A stretch of 64,000 bases of DNA from Psococerastis gibbosa (lineage: Eukaryota > Arthropoda > Insecta > Psocodea > Psocidae), in assembly GCA_963971405.1 (NCBI GenBank), contig OZ020487.1, positions 18,461,371 to 18,525,370 of the forward strand. The letters are read 5' to 3'. The position numbers were made by a program, and so were the translations under genes. Positions 22,915 through 34,222 of the stretch are shown here, one piece after another. Below the pieces are notes generated by a model that saw nothing but the letters and a program-made list of their open reading frames with translations, did not search any database and had not been told where the DNA came from. Each line of letters begins with the position of its first letter. Position 1 is the first letter of the stretch.

Positions 22915-23144
22915 TAAATAAATAAATAAATAATAAATAAGGGCTTTTTTGTTCTATTACTAAGCCAACCTAGCGGAGTTAGGGCTATAAAGCCCTCTCT
23001 TACACTTAACTAAGAAAGCCCGGGACCGCCTGCTTTACATGCCCTCCGAAGCATGGCCAGAAAATGTAGGAAGTGTAGGACTCAAACCAACAACCTTTCG
23101 GGTGACAGTCAGAGTCCGTACCACCACTCTACATGTCCCGACAA
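22915..23144 (-). repeat. tRNA-derived SINE A, copy 2
   Basis: Full-length copy with tRNA-like head at 23144, body and an A/T-rich TTATTTATT tail toward 22915. The B box reads GGTTTGAGTCC. It lies head-to-tail behind copy 1 only about 40 bp away, so the pair may reflect insertion into the tail of the other. Confidence 0.85.
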
Positions 23145-23450
23145 GTCATAGTCATAGCATTAGCCAAATTCCAGCTAGTAGTAGAGTATCCCCCAACTTT
23201 TTTAAATAAGGTACGTATGCACGTTATGGCACTGACTTATAGGAAGGGAGGATTGAGTTGAAAAAGCCAGAATTGTTATTGAGAACAACGAAATAAAAAG
23301 ATAGATTTTTCACGAAGCTTTGAGATTCAGAACAAATTTTAGTACGGTAAAGGACCACAGTAAAACGACATTGCATTGAAAATTGTATCCTCGTGAACAA
23401 TATAATTGTTTCTCATATTCACTGCTTACTTTATTTATTTATTTTGTAAA

Positions 23451-23625
23451 AAGGTTAATAAAGGTATACGTAAACAATTTAATGATTGAGCTCTTGAGTT
23501 GCCTCAATGAGTAAATTAATACTTGTCTTGAGTTACGACACGACTCCGATCGCATAGGCCATAGCGCGTAGAGACTCGCACAAGTACAAGCACACTATAC
23601 CCCTTGCCACCGGAGCCGATCTTGG
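23451..23625 (-). repeat. SINE family B, copy 2
   Basis: Reverse-strand relative of the repeat at 3259: GTACTTGTGCGAGTCTCTACGCGC and CGATCGGAGTCGTGTCGTAAC-like blocks, ending in the AAATTGTTTACG..TTAACC tail. The head is diverged (GGCTCCGGTGGCAAGG in place of GGCCAGGTGG). Confidence 0.6.
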
Positions 23626-23678
23626 TTGACTATACGCTGTAGTTCCTGTGCCTTTCCCCATGTTATCCTTAATCCCTA

Positions 23679-23842
23679 CAAGGGCGGATCCAGCGGAAAT
23701 TGTAGGGGGGGGGGGGGGGGGTCACATGTTGCTTGTAAGTTTGAAAGGTAATTTTTTTGTTGAAAAGTTGAGTTTTTATTCTTTTTTTTATTAGGTATCT
23801 TATGAATTTACTCATTTATTTCACCCCCCCCCCCTCCCCTTG
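23679..23842. mobile_element. hAT-type MITE with G run, imperfect TSD
   Basis: The left end is CAAGGGCGGATCCAGC and the right end, reversed, is CAAGGGGAGGGG. The flanks AATCCCTA (23671-23678) and CATCCCTA (23843-23850) match at 7 of 8. The middle (GTTGAAAAGTTGAGTTTTTATT, AGGTATCTTATGAATTTAC) is shared with the element at 38414. A G run of 18 is present; the right-hand run is C on the same strand. Confidence 0.8.
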
Positions 23843-24314
23843 CATCCCTAGCACGATAAATGTGCAATTTCGGTATAACAAATAGAAAAGAGAACACGCC
23901 CTCGAAGTTCGCCGCCGTTCGCCTGAATAACCACCCTATTTGTGTACGGTATGCTGCAATGCTTGTAGGATACCTATGTATACTGTACATTGACAAATGA
24001 ACCGTGTAGTCTACAACCACCCATCAAATACACATGTGTGGTAGGAATACAACTATCGCTCGCTTCGCAATAATTTAACATTTTTTGTTCATAGCTTGTT
24101 GTGTGTCTAATGTTAACGTAAGGCTGTAAAAAAGCGTCTCTGGATTCTCTGCAAGTGGCATAGGACGGGTTCCACATAAAAGGTGAGGACTCTCCTTTAG
24201 AAGGCATCAAATAAAAATAAATTGATGCCTACAATATCCACTGACCACTGCATCCATTATCTATCTTGACGTCCTGGCTATTCTTATATACAATATTCAA
24301 TATACAATATTCAG

Positions 24315-26112
24315 TGCTGGATCTACGGGTATGCTGTTTTTTTGGCGTGGTAAAGCTTTAAAAATGGCGCCCCCCCCCCATATATTTTTTTAAGGAGCCG
24401 GGGGCATTTAAAACCCTGTAGGTATACTACCTAAATTTATATATATGATAGTTTAAATTTTCCTTCTGGCCATTTTGGCGCCCTTCAGGCCGCCTGCGCG
24501 TGTAGACACAGGCCTACTCGTGCCTTGCCCTAGATCCAGTGGAGGCATTCACTATGTGATTCAGTGCAAGTTTACAAAGGAACTTGTTTCTATTATTAGA
24601 AATATTTAGTCAAATAAGCTCATTCTATATAGTTCTCGATATGATTAATTTGCTTTTAAAAACAGCGCAAATGCGCGGGAAATTGAAAGTAATAAATTTA
24701 TTAGGATACGAGAATATGGTTGCATATTTTTGTAATTGAATGAAACATAAATCGCCACTTGAAAGAAAGGCTAACTATTCTACATATATATTCTATATCT
24801 AAAAAAAATATTACATCAGAAATATTACTGTATTTAATTTTTCTCTTTATTTTGCTCTAAGTGTTCTATCGTTATTTTCAATAATAGCCACTAACGAGAG
24901 TTGCAAATATTAGCTTCTGGCGCGAAAAAATACAATTGCAAAAAATTTGTAACCCTCTCCTGAAAAAGTAGGGTTTTATCGATACAACACTTACCTTTTC
25001 ATGTGGCGAAATAAACATTCAAATGTACATGTTTTACTTTTGAGATATATTTACTTTTACTTTAACTTTTACGTCGAGAAAGGTCACAACACTACCAACC
25101 ACAGCCTGTGCAATCGGTATAGGCCTAATAAGGAGCAAAGCCAATAATTATTATTGCCCTTTTTGGAGTAATAGTGTTGCCTCAGTCTTTTGGTTATGAT
25201 ATGAACGAATTGCAAACAGCATAAGGAAGCACATTTTTCTAATGAGCCATCAGCAAACTATAGTGCATTTCATTCAAATTTACACAGCTAATGCTAAACA
25301 CTAAACAGATTATAGGAAAAGACGATGAAGGACAAACTTGGAATAATGTATTATATAATACAAGGTTATTGAAATAAAAATTGACAACGAAGCTATTTTG
25401 GTATACTGTATGAGGCTTTGGAACGAATACTATTTGGAAATACTCAGGCCCCAGCGAAGTAGGAACTGCCGCGTTATTCTTATTACCAAGATCCAATAGT
25501 TTTTATCAATTACATGCATGCACATTTTAAACAGCTCAAAAAAAAATTGACGGAAGTCCTTCAATATACTACCCCGAAATAAATTCGGATTAAATGCTGG
25601 TTATTAAGTAGAGGTAGCTTACCCAATGGCTTTCAACCATTTTGGAATATGAATGTGATGGGGACTATAAATTCAATTCAAGGGTTCAATTGAACTTCAA
25701 GTGAACAGTACACGCACGCATAGGAGAGAATTAATAGGTTATTCAGCGACGGAGGGCTGGCTACCTATATAGATACTTGCAGCTATAGGCGTGTTCTATA
25801 GTGCATTCCTCCGGTTAACGTATACGCTCCTAGAATACCAACGGCAAGAATAAGACATTGGCACTATGATTCCAACCCAGCTACCATTCTTCTTCTATGT
25901 CTTGTTTCCGGTCTGCCACTTCCGCAGAACCGCAACAGGCTACTCCTACTAATTTTTTAATGCTGGAGGTTGGAGTAACGCTCCCTTTACATTGTCCCAA
26001 TTTAGAACGGTTCCCATCATCACTTGAAAAGTAACGGCGTGGAATACTGAACGGCACCGCCATCTATTAATGTACGGCATACTTTTCAAGTGACTGGGAG
26101 GAAGACCGAGCC
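24315..26112. other. Intergenic; possible hAT-like ends at 24315 and ~24540
   Basis: CAGTGCTGGATCTACGGG at 24315 and CCCTAGATCCAGTGG near 24528-24542 could be opposing ends of a ~230-bp element, but I cannot match a target duplication. The rest to 26112 holds no recognised gene. An inverted pair TCACTTGAAAAGTA/ACTTTTCAAGTGA flanks 26021-26093. Confidence 0.4.
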
Positions 26113-26335
26113 TTAGGCGCGGTTTCCACCGACCTCTACGTGCAAAATACACATACGGTGACTTGGTAGCAGATATCATTAATAAAGGCGGGGTTTCCAC
26201 CGACCTCTCATTGCAGAATGCAAATGACATTGACGGAAATTTTTGTTTTACTCTATGCCATAGTTAAAATTGATCAATGATCATAGAGTAAAATCATAAA
26301 CAAACAAACTGAAATTAAAAAATGGCGTCATGGAA
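26113..26335. mobile_element. Composite palindrome remnant (TA family)
   Basis: A left arm GGCGCGGTTTCCACCGACC..GGTGACTTGGTAGCAGATATCATTAATAA runs to its expected centre. There a second element starts (GGCGGGGTTTCCACCGACC, CATTGCAGAATGCAAATGAC, TTGACGGAAAT). The second part matches the inner element at 48667-48905 in reverse orientation and breaks off near 26335. The right arm of the outer hairpin is missing. Confidence 0.7.
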
Positions 26336-26929
26336 ATAGGAACACTCAATAAGGCTTCTGGTTTGCCCTAGAGTAGGAGAAGCTGGGTCCCAGACAGATC
26401 TTTTAGACGCCAACGATATAAGGCCATCCAGGCCGCAACGTTCTGGATCAACGTGTCCTGGGCCCGGACACGTTAAGTAAGTAATAAGGCCTAAAGGACT
26501 CCATACAAATGCAAAAGCATACGCCACTTCAGACAGGAACTTAATATACGAGTAAGGTAGATTTGGCTCCACAGCCACTACAACCACTACCGATTTGGTA
26601 TTAAATTAAAACCTAGGATTTGGGAATCTTGATCTGAGAAAGAAAACCACATGCTCGAAGCTGAATTCTTGTATATATATGATCGCATGTTTGTATGGAC
26701 TATGGCATTAGACTAGGGCAAGTCCATAAAAGTCCTTAAAAAAAAATTACAACTACTACTACCCCCCCCCCCCTGGAATTGTTTTACATCCAACGGCCTT
26801 GTAGTCCTAGTACATACGGTACCCCCTGTATGACTACTCATGTCTAAATGTCTAAATCCAACCAGTCTAATGTATTGTATATTGTATCGTATATACATAT
26901 GTATGCACTAGCACATACGGTCACAACAA

Positions 26930-27799
26930 CAAGAACCGGTCCGAGTTTACTCGAACATGCTTTCCAATTTATCAAAATTAGTAGATAGAGAAAATGAGTA
27001 ATTTCATGGTAAATAATTTTCCTATGGTTAAATGTCCGATATCTCGGGGAGGGGGGTGGGGGGGGGGGGGGGTTGTCCATCTAACGTCACTGGAGGTAAA
27101 CTCTAGATAGGTCAGACCAACACATTACTACACAGCAATAATGGCAGAGCACGCAATGCATTTGAGCGTGAATTTTCTATCATTTTTTCAAAAAAACATT
27201 TTTATTTACAAAACCAAATACTTTTCTGGGAAAGCAACCTGTCCGGTTTCGTCACTCAATTTAACACCTAAAACATGCCTGAATGTAGAAATCATCGATA
27301 GAAAGGTTTCGCAGAAAAATTATTTTTTAGTCATTTTTCATTAAAATTTAGTTATTTTTATTTTTTTACCCCCAGAAGCAAACTATCAAGGGGCAAGTGA
27401 CCCCCCGCATTTTATCAACATTAATAACGACTACAATATATGTTAATTTAAGAGAAATCGTTGGAGCCGTTTTTGGGTAAAAATTTTTTGACGTTTTTTT
27501 GGAGTTTTTTGAGAATAAAACCCCCTCAAATTGAGTTAGCCCCAAATAAAAAAAATGGTCCCGAGATATTTTTGTGAACCTACATGCCGAATTTCATCAT
27601 AATCGACCGAGTAGTTTGCCAGGAAATCGATCAACAGACAGACAGAGCGACCGAGCGACAGACAGACAGACAGACATTTGGTAAACACCACTTTTTTGGG
27701 TTCCTGGTACCTCAAAACGTGTAATTCCGTTGAAATCTCGGAATCGAAAATTTGGACCGTCACAAAGCTTTCCTTATACTACGTAGAAATTGGAAAGCA
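26930..27799 (+). repeat. Repeat family C, copy I
   Basis: About 0.85 kb, from AAGAACCGGTCCGAGTTTAC through TGCTTTCCAATTTATCAAAA to the other end GAAATTGGAAAGCA. The TGCTTTCCAATTT ends are inverted repeats, pointing to a DNA element or fold-back repeat. It includes a G run after CTCGG, CTATCAAGGGGCAAGTGACC, and a CAGACAGACAGA stretch. The minus strand of the right end has an open frame of 75 codons shared with copies III and V. Confidence 0.75.
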
Positions 27800-27860
27800 A
27801 TTAAACAATTAACTAGGGCTGTGAGATATTAAAATTAAACCTGTAATAAGTAATATACAC

Positions 27861-28098
27861 AGGGCCTGATTTAGGAATTTGCCACCCCTGGGCTACTCAG
27901 AATTTGCACCCCCCCCCCTCAAACAAATCTGGGATTTTTTTTTCTTCTTCATTTTTATTTTATTTCATAGCGTTGCTTTTTTTATGAAAGTCACATTTAA
28001 TAATTAATAGAGTTATAATTCTGATGCTCCAACGAGAATTTGCCACCCCCCAAAATCTGCCACCCTGCCCAGTTAGCCTAGTGGGTAAATCAGGCCCT
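27861..28098. mobile_element. MITE with AGGGCCTGATTTA ends
   Basis: A 13-bp inverted repeat AGGGCCTGATTTA/TAAATCAGGCCCT brackets 238 bp with a C run of about 11 and repeated TTTGCCACCC-type motifs near both ends. No convincing target duplication was found, so hAT membership is only likely. Confidence 0.6.
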
Positions 28099-28306
28099 TC
28101 ATATATACTATACTGCACAGAAAGCTTGACTGATTGAAAACGGAAAGCCGTGGCTTTAATATGGATTTTCCGCTGGTTTTACTCATTAGGCTGGGTGAGA
28201 TGTTCTTCATGCTGCGATAAGTCCAAATAAGAAGTTGAGTGTGAGCTACACCATCTCCTGCCTCATTCATGGCGAATTAAAATCCATCATCAATGATTCG
28301 GCAGAG

Positions 28307-28584
28307 CAGCGGCGGCGCCAGAAATTTTAAGGCGGGAGCCATGGGGGAGGGGCTGACTTCTATCCGGGGGGGGGGGGGGTCAATGAAAACAAAATTTTTT
28401 TTACTGGGAATAGCTATAATGAAAGTAAGTAACTTGTAACCAGTTTTAATTCTGACGTTTTTGAACTACAATAATTCTGCTATATATAGCATGTAAAATA
28501 TCTCAAAAGGGGGGGGTCCAGGGGGGGGCGGAGAAACTTTCGGGGGGGGGGGGCCCTACGGGCACACCCGTAGCGCCGCCACTG
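28307..28584. mobile_element. hAT-type MITE rich in G runs, TSD cggcagag
   Basis: Ends CAGCGGCGGCGCCA and (opposite strand) CAGTGGCGGCGCTA. Perfect octamer CGGCAGAG at 28299-28306 and 28585-28592. At least four G runs (14, 7, 8 and 11 or so) lie on the plus strand. It shares AATTTTAAGG, TGACTTCTATC and CTTGTAACCAGTTTTAATTC with the element at 39361, so both are one family. Confidence 0.92.
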
Positions 28585-28814
28585 CGGCAGAGTGAACCTA
28601 AGTATGTAAAGACAACAAAATGTTGAGTCTACAACCTACCTCTCCAACAAAGACAAAGTTGGCAAATTGATGGGTCCTTCCCCCTCCCCCTGCCCCTCCC
28701 CCTCCCCCCTGCCCCTCCAACCTCATCAACATGCCATCGTCTCGCCCCTGGCTGCTCGCCTTCCACCAAATAATATTATTTCTGTTAACAACAAATTAGA
28801 CACCACCAAATGTC

Positions 28815-29040
28815 AAGACATGTAGAGTAGTGGTACGGACTCTGACTTTCACCCGAAAGGTTGTTGGTTCTAGTCCTAAACTTCCTACATTTTCTGGCCA
28901 TGCTTCGGAGGGCATGTAAAGCAGGCGGTCCCGGGCCTTCCTAGTTGAGTGTAAGAGAGGGCTTTATAGCCCTAACTCCGCCAGATTAAGGCTTAGTAAT
29001 ACAACAAAAAGTCCTTATTTATTTATTCATTTATTTAATA
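28815..29040 (+). repeat. tRNA-derived SINE A, copy 3
   Basis: The best preserved plus-strand copy: GACATGTAGAGTAGTGGTAC, then CCCGAAAGGTTGTTGGTTCT with B box GGTTCTAGTCC, the body GGCGGTCCCGGGCCTTCC and AGAGAGGGCTTTATAGCCC, and a tail of ATTTATTTATTCATTTATTT. Confidence 0.87.
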
Positions 29041-29719
29041 CCCCATTTTCAAACAAAATCAAAGTTCACAAGAACTATCTATGTATAGGTGTGAAAAATG
29101 CTACATTAGAAGAAATACTCTTCTACATTTTGATTTACGATATGTGGTCGTCGCTAACACCGATTGGCCAAAGTTTTTTTACTGCTTCCTCCCGACACCT
29201 TCACTGTCACTTAATTTTAATAAACGAAGTTCAATAATTTTATATTATTAAAAGGTATAATAAATATTCTTGTGATATTATATTACAATAAAAATACAAT
29301 TTAACATATAAAAATTATAGTTAGAGTTATTTCATTGATAGTTCACCATCTGCCTAGTATGTAATTTAAAAGTTTTATGAGATACATGGAAGGAAGGTAA
29401 TTCCCGAAAATTGTTAGGCAATACACCAAATCGGGGTAGTGGTAAGGCTTTTTTATTATCTTTGGTAATAGCAGGCATATACAGACTATATATAGAACAA
29501 CTATATATAGACCACTGTTAGAAACACTATAGAGATACCAATCTTTATCTAATATAATTATGAAAATACTGTTGAACTCAGGGATGCCATATTTTTGACA
29601 GCTCTACGATCGATATTTCATGTGGTATTTGATTTATTTCACCTGTAAAGCTTTTCCCCTTAAGATTGTCTCTTAACATATAGTACATTGCAGTCCGGAC
29701 ATGTCGACATGAGAAGTAG

Positions 29720-29850
29720 TGTTGCAGAATCATGGTTAATATATTGTAAGTTAATTTATTACGCTCTGATTTATTCGATACTACACATGTTTTTCCTATT
29801 TTGACCCACAACTACCCCCCCCCCCCGTAAATGGGTTTGATCCGTCCCTG
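29720..29850. mobile_element. hAT MITE right end (partial)
   Basis: GTAAGTTAATTTATTACG..TGTTTTTCCTATTTTGACCC followed by a C run and GGATCCGTCCCTG-like terminus (GATCCGTCCCTG). It matches the right half of the element at 51181-51363. The left end was not located. The terminus is immediately followed by a SINE truncated at its head. Confidence 0.6.
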
Positions 29851-30020
29851 TACAGACTCTGACTTCCACCAGAACGTTTGGTGGTTCCAGTCCCACACGT
29901 GTTACATTTTCATGGGCATGTTAAACAGCCGATCCCGGGCATTCCTAGTTGAGAGTAAGAGAGGGCTTTAGAGCCCTAACTCCACTAGGTTGGTTTAGCA
30001 TTTCATTTATTATTTATTTA
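29851..30020 (+). repeat. tRNA-derived SINE A, copy 4 (5'-truncated)
   Basis: It starts at TACAGACTCTGACTTCCACC, lacking the first ~20 bases with the A box, and keeps the B box GGTTCCAGTCC. It continues through AGAGAGGGCTTTAGAGCCC to a TTATTATTTATTTA tail. The break coincides exactly with the end of the adjacent hAT MITE. Confidence 0.8.
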
Positions 30021-30873
30021 GAAACAAACTGATGTGTTTAATTTAATTTTTAGAACCGTTCTCAGCTATTTATTAGAAAAAGCCATGTCATAGACTTGTC
30101 TTGGTCAGAAGAAATTTGAACGCCGTCGACAGTCAGTCCCGACGGTGGCTGGGCTAGATCCTGCGGACGAGAAGCAGTGGGGGCGGTGATGGCTGAAATC
30201 ATCAGAAAGAATCAGCAGTTCTATGCGGAAAACCGTGGGAGCCCTCGTAAATGGTGCCGTCAGCAACGATATTGTAAATGGAAGAAAGAGCTTACTTGTT
30301 TCGAGCTATTTTCGGGACGGCGTCGTGGCCTGTGAGCGTCGCCTTTGTGACGTCATGCATGCTCCTTTCAAACAATGTAAATTTAGATTCCCAAGCTATT
30401 TTTTTTTTAATTTTTTGTTTCTGTTTTGTTTACATAGAAAAACAATTAAGCAACAAAGTTCGGTGACCCTTGACTAGCATTCGGCAGAGGTTAAGCGTTG
30501 CTGTCTCAATAACTGTCGCACCAATTTATTGGTTCATGGACCCGACGCGACGATTTTATTCTTCAGGAAATAAAACACGTGATTGTTTTGGCACATGTAT
30601 ACATTGTAGTAATCTGGACTCCAAAGAGAAACAAACATGCACGTGGCACTTTATGGTGAGCAAGCATTGCATGCATTACATGCATCTGAGTTTAAAAATT
30701 TGCTGAAGTTTATTTCTGTGATGGATTTGCGGACTGCTGACTTATGGAAGTTAAAGGAATGTTTTTAGGACCCTTTGCTGAACCATGACCACGAAAGCCT
30801 AACCCACCCTATCAAACACAGAGTGGGGTGAGGGTGTTATTCGAGTGATTAGACTGCAAGGATCCAGTCATTC
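30021..30873. other. Non-coding, nothing recognised
   Basis: No exon, repeat or transposon end was identified here; short frames at 30.2-30.7 kb have no recognisable motif. Confidence 0.4.
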
Positions 30874-31311
30874 CAGTGGCGGCTCGCCATTAGAGGGAAC
30901 TGAGACAGTGCCTCACCTTCGATTAAAAAACGTGTAATCGAATTAGGAAATGTAGGCTAATCAAATTCTAGAAGAGACAATTAAAACTTAAAAAATACCG
31001 CGAAAAAGAACCATGTGCTGAACTAGCTCCAAAAATTCACAACAACTAGCTATAACGATGTACAGGCACCATTTCCGACTGCCTCTCCATTGCTATAAGA
31101 CAGGCACGAATTCGAGCTGTAAAAAGCTCAAACAGCGGGAAGATACATACTCAAAACATACGCTGGACCCAGCTCAATGATGAGCCGATGAAACACGCGC
31201 TAGACCCTGCCTCTAAACGAGTTTAACACACACAGCACTGCCAATTTTTATTTTATATTTTATTTCTGTATGCATTGCCTCACCAATTTATATCCCCACG
31301 AGCTGCAACTG
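30874..31311. mobile_element. hAT-like MITE, CAGTGGCGGCTCG end
   Basis: The left end CAGTGGCGGCTCGCC and the right end, reversed, CAGTTGCAGCTCGTG agree at 11 of 15. Subterminal CAGTGCCTCACC (left) and CATTGCCTCACC (right) are in the same orientation. No clear 8-bp duplication, so the right boundary is tentative. Confidence 0.55.
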
Positions 31312-32205
31312 GAAGGATTCTTGCTGAACCTTAAATGGGCTGATTTATGGACGATGCTGATGATTATAAATAAATTATCAACATGTCTACTTGTGCGGGA
31401 GGCTTCAAGCCCCTAATCACTGAGCACTCAAGGGCCCTGTAACCCTTTATTCTTTAACAATAGATTTAAAAAAATATATTTCAATAAATACAGCAGGGTT
31501 TCGTTGTTTTCCGACCCAATCACCATCCAAATTGCTGATCGAAATTCCATTCAGTATATCTAATGCAAAGACAGATTGAAGTTCTTTTTTCATTAGAAAT
31601 TATTCCTATTTACCTATATAATTATCTATTGCTAAAGATTTTTTATAATATGGTTAATGGTTCGAAGGAGTTCGCCGAAATGGCTCCAAATGTTCTTCAC
31701 TCTCCAAATGAAGATAGAGCAAAATGCACAATGATCGTTAATTTTTTGGTATATTTACACATTTTGATGCCCCTGAACTACTAAATAGTGGATTTTACAA
31801 AAGCACCATCTGTGTGTCCGCGCGTCAATGCCGGTCTTTCGGTAATTCCAGCACCGAAACCAGCCCACCAATTTGACTCAAATTTCACATATATGTGACT
31901 AGTCACCAAAAAAAAACCAATTCAGGGGCAAATTATCCCCGAAAACAAACAAAAATCCATTTGTAGTCTTTGTAAAGGTGAAACGGCTTGTTCAACAATC
32001 ATCAAATTGTCAGTTCATTGGGGGGGGGGGGGGGAGTAAAGGAACTTGGGAGGACGTAGCTGAATAGAGCCATTTCAGAGCTCCCTGGCAGGCGTAAACC
32101 ATTGATCATAGGAAAAATATTAGAAATAGATTAGTAAAACAAATTGTAATTGAAATATTTTTTTTATAAATTTGATAGTTTCTGAGCTACAGCGAGAAAC
32201 GTGAG
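31312..32205. other. Non-coding, nothing recognised
   Basis: Contains a G run near 32020 but no gene or complete element that I can support. Confidence 0.4.
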
Positions 32206-32381
32206 CAGGGGCGGGCACAGCGATATTTTGGGGGGGGGGGTCATCACCAGGGCTGCCAGAACCAGAACTTAATAAAATCCTGAATAAGATGTTATGTGTA
32301 TTGTTTTTTCAATTACCAATAAAAAAATTTGGGGGGGGGGGGGGTTATGACCCCTATGACCCCCCCTTGTGCCCGCCCCTG
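32206..32381. mobile_element. hAT-type MITE with G runs, TSD aacgtgag
   Basis: A perfect 14-bp inverted repeat CAGGGGCGGGCACA and a perfect octamer AACGTGAG at 32198-32205 and 32382-32389. G runs of 10 and 14 lie on one strand, followed by GTTATGACCCCTATGACC near the right end, a motif also seen (TCATGACCCCCCTGACC) in the 38414 element. Confidence 0.93.
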
Positions 32382-32389
32382 AACGTGAG

Positions 32390-33828
32390 ACGGGATTTTT
32401 CCCTTATTTTGCATTTTTGGCAATGTTCCACCTCAAAATTTTTGGTAGGAAATGACAGAATTATAACCCCAAAAAACACAAAACAGCGAAAATATTTCTA
32501 GGCCAAAACGTAACTTTCCTGAAACAAGTTGTTTCCCTTACACATTTACCGTATTACAAAGCAATTCCCGTGTGAACCAAATTCGGTAAATAAAATGTAT
32601 ATAAATATTGTTTTTATGAAGTGCTCGCTAACACATTTTCGATTTTCAAAATCTCAGGTAGCAATGGCTTGTGAGAGACATTAATAGCAAGCTTGCAATT
32701 GGTCGGAGAAAAATTTGGCGACTGCTTCGAGTCTGGCATTGAAGCGCGGCTCGCTTCAATAGTCAGCTATCCAAAGTTTAGGTAAATGGCCCAGAAACGT
32801 GAATTAGGGTATTCGTAATTTCGGAAATGCCTAGGCGGAATTACCAATTTGCCGCCTATGTGCCAGACAAATGTGCTGACAAAAGAACAGTCCGAAAATC
32901 CAAATTTTGCTAACATAATGCATCAAAATACGGTAGTCGAATTTTTGCGCTAGTGATTTTTAAAAAATTATAAATAAATAAATATATATATATATATTTC
33001 TGTTCAATTATATACAATACAAGTAATCAACAAGTAATTATTGACAAGAAAGTATAAAGTAAAATCGTCAAAATATCGTCAAAATCAGGTAGTTTTGTTA
33101 CTTGTATTATTATGTTCCGTGAAAAAAACTTTCTTATTTTTAATTATTCGTTTATATACTTAGTTTTTCAGTCAATTTGTTTTATTTCCATGTGTCTTTA
33201 CTGGGAGGCTGGTCGGCGAATGTCAGAGTTGCAAGAACTGGCATTGGATAAAGTAAAGTAAAGAGTTTTATTTCCTCGAAAATTCTAGTGGGGGGCTTTG
33301 ACAAGTACCTGAGGGTGGTTAAGCCCCCCCCCCCCCCACCAATTACGCCAATGTTACTCGATATTTTACAGAACTAGGCTGCTAGGACTTTGTACAAAAA
33401 GTATTCTGGGTGTCCGATTTTCTACTAAGGGACAAAATAACATGGGGGATTGGAAAATAAGTGATGGCAGGTGGAAAAAAGGCTTGATGTTTGTCGGGCG
33501 GACGGGCTGAGCTGGTGTGGCGCACATTCCTCTAACAATACGCTGGCCTTGTGTCTCGCATTGTTGGGGTCATCGACCCGCCGCAGACGATGGTAACTGC
33601 ATTCTTTCGCTCTACTTTCTACCGCCATACCAAGCAGATCCTATGTCAAAAAAAGTCGCCCTCGCCCCCATTTCTCAACTACTTAGACGCTCCGACTCTG
33701 ACAACTAACCCACGTCTCCTTCTTTTTCGTTAAATCAAAATCAGGTGCGCTAACTGTCAATATGGGATACCAGAGAGGGGTGAAGGGTGACCTGCGAATA
33801 TTAGGGGTACCAACATAATGCACCAGTG
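32390..33828. other. Non-coding; possible hAT-like end at ~33352
   Basis: No gene. CATTGGCGTAATTGG (minus strand, ending 33352) next to a G run resembles a hAT terminus. A CATTGG at about 33242 may be the other end, but no target duplication supports it. Confidence 0.4.
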
Positions 33829-33832
33829 TTAA

Positions 33833-34218
33833 GAGTGTACAGCCCGTAGGAAATTGGCAGCCCGAAATTCAATACTTTTTATTTTTTATTTAATTAACTA
33901 AGCAAGTTATTAAAAATTTTGCTCATCTAAGTTGTAGAAGACTACTTCATGCATCATAATAATAAGGTATTTTTAATTTTCGAAATTGTAGATTTTTTAT
34001 AAACACGATAATAATTTATAAACAATAACTTTTCGTGTAAAATCGTGTTTATGAAAAAACTACAATTTCGAAAATCAAAAATACCTTATTATATGATGCA
34101 TGAAGTAGTCTTCTACAACTTAGATTAGCCAAATTTTTAATAACTTGCTCAGTTAATTAAATAAAAAAATAAAAAGTACTAAATCTCGGGCTGCCAATTT
34201 CCTACGGGCTGTACACTC
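33833..34218. mobile_element. Palindromic MITE with TTAA duplication
   Basis: A ~386-bp near-perfect palindrome. Arms start GAGTGTACAGCCCGTAGGAA and continue through TGGCAGCCCG, TTATTTAATTAACT and AGAAGACTACTTCATGCATC. The flanks are TTAA at 33829-33832 and 34219-34222, the hallmark of piggyBac-type insertion. A diverged relative lies at 46900-47271. Confidence 0.85.
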
Positions 34219-34222
34219 TTAA

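Noticed and set aside
22685..23144. Possible tRNA genes (A- and B-box matches)
   Set aside because: No cloverleaf could be formed, and the heads are fused to a shared body and tail present in five copies, so they are SINEs.
24315..24542. hAT MITE with CAGTGCTGGATCTA ends
   Set aside because: The ends are partly alike, but no 8-bp duplication could be found, so it is noted only as possible.
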